A stretch of DNA of 19,679 nucleotides from assembly GCA_030267965.1 (NCBI GenBank), contig BRYA01001536.1:9901-29579 (forward strand). The letters are read 5' to 3'. Positions 16,094 through 19,679 of the stretch are shown here, in pieces (the stretch's first letter is position 1; every line of letters begins with the position of its first letter). The translations under genes and the position numbers were made by a program. The notes under the pieces were generated by a model, which did not search any database, was not told where the DNA came from, and saw only the letters and a program-made list of their open reading frames with translations. This DNA comes from Triparma columacea (Eukaryota; Sar; Bolidophyceae; Parmales; Triparmaceae).

Positions 16094-18344
16094 TTAATCC
16101 ACCTTGAGTGCGCCGTATATTTTCTTGACAAAAATGAGGCTCGAGAAGAATCCTATCGATCCCGTGAAAAGCCCGAACGCCATGCTGATGATGATGTTGT
16201 ACGTGAAGTACACCATCCCCGTGAGGAACCCCTGGTAGTCGAGCTTCGTCTGGTAGTACCAGATGGAGTATAGGAAGAGGTAGACCCCTGAGGACGCGCA
16301 GCCTGCGAAGGATCGCCACCACCACCTGTAGTCCTCGTTGGTCAGCTGGAAGTAGGTGAGGACTATGCTTATCTCCGCGCAGGTTAGAACGAGGATGAGG
16401 ACGACTATGAAGAGGAAGCCGAAGACGTAGTAGATCTGAGACAGCCAGAGGCTGCTCATTATGAAGAAGAGCTCGATGCAGACGGAGCCAAAGGGGAGGA
16501 TGCCTCCGATCATCGTGATGACGGCGGGGTGCATCGCGGTGGTCTGCGTGGGTATGATCCTGGCTATGTGGTTGGCCTTGAGGGGCACGGAGATGGCCTC
16601 CTTCCTGAAACCAAAGTAGCTCCCGACGAACATTAGAGGGGTGCTGACCCCGACCCAGAGAAGGAAAACCGCCAGTATCGTCGTGAAGCTGACTGCCGTC
16701 GCCGCCTTCTGGGTCTGTAGTCCAATGTTAAGTATGAGGAAAAGAAAGACGAGGCATCCCGGGAAGAAGGTCGCCGTGGCGATCGTGTTGGACTTCCAGT
16801 CCTTCCCCCCGAACAGCTTGTAGCTTCGCGCCGACCAGTACCCCCCGAAGCTCCCGCAGAAAACGTACAGCAGTATGACCATAGTAAGCGCCTGCCCCTT
16901 GTCCGTCGGCGTCAGGAACCCCAGGCACGCCAGGAGTAGCAGGCACGCGAGGGCCGTCCCGATCTGGCAGCCCGTCCCCAGGAAGATGGAGAGGGCCATG
17001 GGGAAGGTCCTGGGGGGCCTGAAGACGTCGCCGTGGACGAGCTTCCACCCGCTCTCCTCCTGCGCCTCCTCGAGCGTGCTGAGCTCGTTGTACTCAGCGA
17101 TCTCCTTGTGGAGGGTGCGGAGGAGGATCATGGCCACAATGCCGCTGAGGAAGATTATTATCATGAGGGAGTTCACGATCGCGAAAATGTGGATCTCGTC
17201 GTCGGGGTTGCCGCGGAGGTAAATGTCCCAGCGGTTGGCCCAGACGGTGTCGTCCGCCACCCAGTCAATGTCGTACGTGAAAATTACGTCCGCCTTGGCT
17301 CCCCGAGGGATCATCATGAAGTTGGCGGGGTCGTTTACGGCGGGGTTGAGCGTGGTGCAGGTCTTGAGCTTGAGGTCTTCTAGGTCCCCGGTGGGGAGGG
17401 CAGGGGAGGTGGAGTGCTGGTGATTTATGGAAAAGGGGACCACCTCGAAACCGACAATTCTCATGCCGTGGAAAACGGTGGCATCCTCGTGATAACGGAC
17501 CACGAAGCGGAGGTGGTTATAGAGAAAGTACTAGAGTTGGGGGGGGTTGTTGGAGGAGGTAAGCTTTGTATATATGACGCAACCAAGAAATCAAAAGACA
17601 TGTGTTCCCTTCCCCCCCCTCCCCCACCACCACCACCCAACCCTCCTCACCTCCTCCCCCTGTCCCCCCCAAACCTCCCCACCAGCCTTAAACCCAAGCG
17701 GGAATCCCCTGACAACATAATCAAACTCCACGCTCCTCATGACGACCGGGAGGCTGTCCAGTAAGAAGTGCGCCCTGTACCCCCTCTCCACCAGGCCCCT
17801 CAGCTTGTCGACCTCCTTGGCTGATAGGGACTTGGCGCAGAGGACTTGACAGGCCTCTACTCCCTTACCCTCAAAGGTGTAGTGGGTTAGGGAGATACCG
17901 CCACCCTGAAGCTTTGAGCCAAGGGATGATGTACGTTTGTTGATGAAGGATGTTGGAGGGGGGCAGAAACCAAGGTCATGATAGGAGTAGGGTACCTGTG
18001 TGAAGGGTGAGGATACTAGGTCGACATATGCGTTGATCTGTTTGTGTTTGAATTGGGTGGTGTGAGTGTGAGCGCGCGTGTGAGTGAGTGATTGAGTGAG
18101 TTTGAGTGAGTGTGTGAGTGTGACGCATAATTCCATTGCCGTAAGTTCAAATAATAAGTCCAAATGACAGTCATAAATACAATGGACAAAACGATAGAAA
18201 GAGAGAAGAGGCAAAATACCACTAATCCTCCCGTAATATCACATTACATACCTCCTCATTGTCTTCATATGTTGTTGGTGAATATCCAGGAATGTAATTT
18301 CCAAATATTGATAATGGTAGTAAGAAAACAAGGAGTCGATGCAT
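16094..18344 (-). CDS. TM9SF: Nonaspanin (TM9SF2/4 type) transmembrane protein
   Basis: A nine-span endomembrane protein of the TM9/EMP70 family. Three exons, 18344-18252, 18037-17651 and 17530-16094, give about 638 residues. Exon 1 encodes a signal peptide (MHRLLVFLLPLSIFG) and YIPGYSPTTYEDNEE, the family's Y-L-P-G-x-x-P start. Exon 2 is the luminal domain (VPYSYHDLGFC, CQVLC, LDSLPVV, RGFPLGF). Exon 3 opens YFLYNHLRFVVRYHED and RIVGFEVVPFSI, then has ESGWKLVHGDVFRPP and nine hydrophobic spans. It ends KKIYGALKVD, whose KVD fits the KxD/E COPI-binding signal for Golgi retention. The end of exon 2 is uncertain: the GTGAGG donor after 17651 is preferred, but GTTTGG after 17675 is also in phase and would remove eight Gly-rich residues. 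Confidence 0.93.
17531..17650 (-). other. Nonaspanin intron 2 (about 120 nt)
   Basis: GTGAGGAGGG to CCAACTCTAG. The donor side is G-rich, and an ACCTCCTCC about 20-30 nt before the acceptor is complementary to GGAGGAGGT across the donor. The exact donor is open, as noted for the gene. Confidence 0.65.
18038..18251 (-). other. Nonaspanin intron 1 (214 nt)
   Basis: GTATGT to CACAAACAG, phase 0. The tract before the acceptor (about 18050-18120) is a CACTCA/CACACT simple repeat. Confidence 0.8.
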
Positions 18345-18589
18345 TACTCTCAAATTTTATGTCAAGGAGAATTATAAAGAGAGAAATTATAGACTACAAC
18401 TATATCTGCAACTACAAACGACTAACAACAACTCACAGCAACTTACAAAACACCATAGAAACACTAGGGAGTTCCTAGAGCTCTACTAATCCGAACCCAC
18501 AACTTTCTCCCTCCACCCCGCCAACCCTCCTCTGCCTTTCTTTCTTCTCATCCTCCCCCATACGATCCCAAGCATCCTACAAAGTATCA
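18345..18589. promoter_or_regulatory. Divergent promoter region of nonaspanin and RAD1
   Basis: A 245-base gap between divergent start codons. The nonaspanin side is AT-rich with ACTACAA/CAACTA repeats, and the RAD1 side is C/T-rich. Specific elements cannot be assigned. Confidence 0.5.
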
Positions 18590-19679
18590 ATGGTGTCCTC
18601 TTCCACCCCCCCACCCTCCTCGTCTCAGTCAAACGAGATCCTATTCCTCGCTACAGCCGGTTCAACTCGCATGGTTTACAACCTCCTCTCCTGTCTTGTC
18701 TCCCCTCACCAGACCAAGGCGAGCCAGCAGTCTGGGGGGGGGGGGGTGGACGCTAATAGGGAGACCAACCGCGACGTGTACGTCGACGTGTTCGTTGAAG
18801 ACGAGGGCATAACCTTTGTAGAGAAGGGCCTCGGCGGCACCAGCCAGGCCTCTGTGAACATCCAGTCCTTCGTCTTCCAGACCTACAAGACGAACCTCGA
18901 ACCCTCAGCACCCTCGGACTTCCGAATCTCCCTAACGGCAATCCTCCAGACCCTCCCCCTCCTCTCACATGCCGCCATGGACACCACAAGACTCACCATG
19001 TCTTACAATGTGAACGACGGTGTGTTCAAGATAGGTGAGAACTGGAGGAAACGACCTTTTTTGTGACCACTTCGCCCCGTCGTCCAGCTACAACTTGCTA
19101 ACTCAACCCTTTCCTCTCGACCCATTCTGCGCTCCGCCTTGTTTATTTAGACCTAACCAAGGACCAGGTCTCCTGCTCCGTGGCAATTTGCTCCTCCGGG
19201 CCTGTCGACGCAGAGGCAGATCCCGCATCCAGCCTCCAGTCCGCCTTCATGGACGAGCCCATCGTCGCCCGCGCCATAGTAAAGAGCAAGGTCCTCCTCG
19301 AGGCCGTCTCCGAGGTGCAGGGCGTCCTCGGCGCCTCCGAAGTCCACGTCACGGTCTCCCCCTCCTCCCTCGTCCTGTCCGCCTCGGGGGATGCCGGGGC
19401 GTGCGCGGTGGAGCTCCCCCGGTCCAGGGACATCTTCGCGTCCCTCGAGTGCTTCCCCCCCACCAGCCACTCAAGGGCCTACTCCCTCAAACTCTTCGTG
19501 GCCGGGATGGCGGGGCTGCAGTACGCGGCGGAGACGTGCGTGCAGGTGAACAGGGTAGGGGTGTGCGCGGTCCAGCACCAGGTCCTGGACCTCGTGGGGA
19601 GACAGTGCTACGTGGACTTCATCGTGGGTTGCAGGGAGGCCGAGGAGGAGGAGGAGGAGGAGGAGGGGGGGGGGGGTGG
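18590..19679 (+). CDS. RAD1: RAD1-like subunit of the 9-1-1 checkpoint clamp (3' partial)
   Basis: A PCNA-fold subunit of the RAD9-RAD1-HUS1 ring that loads at damaged DNA and activates checkpoint signalling. Exon 1 is 18590-19034 and exon 2 starts at 19151, joined in phase 1 across a 116-nt intron (GTGAGA..TTTATTTAG; GCTAAC is a likely branch point). About 324 residues are visible before the edge. Supporting segments are NEILFLATAGSTRMVYNLLSCL, VDVFVEDEGITFVEKG, ASVNIQSFVFQTYK, DFRISLTAILQTL, LTMSYNVNDGVFKI and, near the end, GLQYAAETC and CYVDFIVGCREAEEEE, which parallel the RAD1 ending LQYMIRNEDG..FVEYYCCPDEE. A run of Glu then Gly codons reaches the edge without a stop, so the gene may end or splice just outside. 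Identity rests on remembered family pattern, so somewhat less certain than the enzymes. Confidence 0.82.
19035..19150 (+). other. Intron of RAD1 (116 nt)
   Basis: GTGAGAACTGG to GTTTATTTAG. Joining VFKI to DLTKDQVSCSVAI in phase 1 keeps the frame open to the window edge. Unspliced, it stops at 19066. Confidence 0.85.

Overview
This is a gene-dense nuclear segment of a microbial eukaryote. Nearly every gene is split by short GT-AG introns (70-150 nt, with a few longer), intergenic gaps are a few hundred bases, and the proteins are standard eukaryotic ones: an ESCRT-III subunit, coatomer zeta, a class I histone deacetylase, a nonaspanin and the RAD1 clamp subunit. PGK carries a mitochondrial-type presequence. 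The secreted proteins combine signal peptides, RXL tripeptides and regularly spaced lysines, which recalls silica-associated proteins of diatoms. A photosynthetic stramenopile (diatom or parmalean/bolidophyte relative) fits best, but this assignment is an inference; no marker gene is present.

Layout: (1) 20-262 (+), last exon of a CHMP1/VPS46 ESCRT-III protein. (2) 434-3045 (-), a three-exon, 803-aa coiled-coil plus armadillo-like protein that I cannot name. (3) 3415-4023 (-), coatomer zeta. (4) 4460-6403 (+), class I HDAC in three exons, divergent from coatomer zeta. (5) 6621-7693 (-), family-1 uracil-DNA glycosylase in two exons. (6) 7998-12514 (-), a cluster of four secreted, lysine/glycine-rich proteins: one Gly-X-Y-type protein with 12 copies of a six-residue repeat, then three tandem copies of a two-exon gene (signal peptide, lysine-glycine linker, six-cysteine domain) with a period of about 1.32 kb. 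(7) 12816-14548 (+), PGK in five exons. (8) 14727-15990 (+), an NAD(P)HX epimerase fused in one reading frame to a C-terminal CutA domain. (9) 16094-18344 (-), a TM9SF2/4-type nonaspanin in three exons. (10) 18590-19679 (+), RAD1 of the 9-1-1 clamp, open at the right edge.

Functional links: coatomer zeta, CHMP1 and the nonaspanin (whose C-terminal KVD resembles a COPI-binding signal) belong to membrane trafficking; UNG and RAD1 to genome maintenance; PGK and the epimerase to central metabolism, possibly both in mitochondria. The most unusual region is the secreted polycationic cluster. Its coding second exon has diverged more between copies than the intron and flanks, and the Gly-X-Y gene shares a ~200-bp 3' flanking repeat with the three tandem copies, so the four genes look like one locus. 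The epimerase-CutA fusion is the other notable architecture. I found no tRNA, rRNA, CRISPR array or recognisable transposon.
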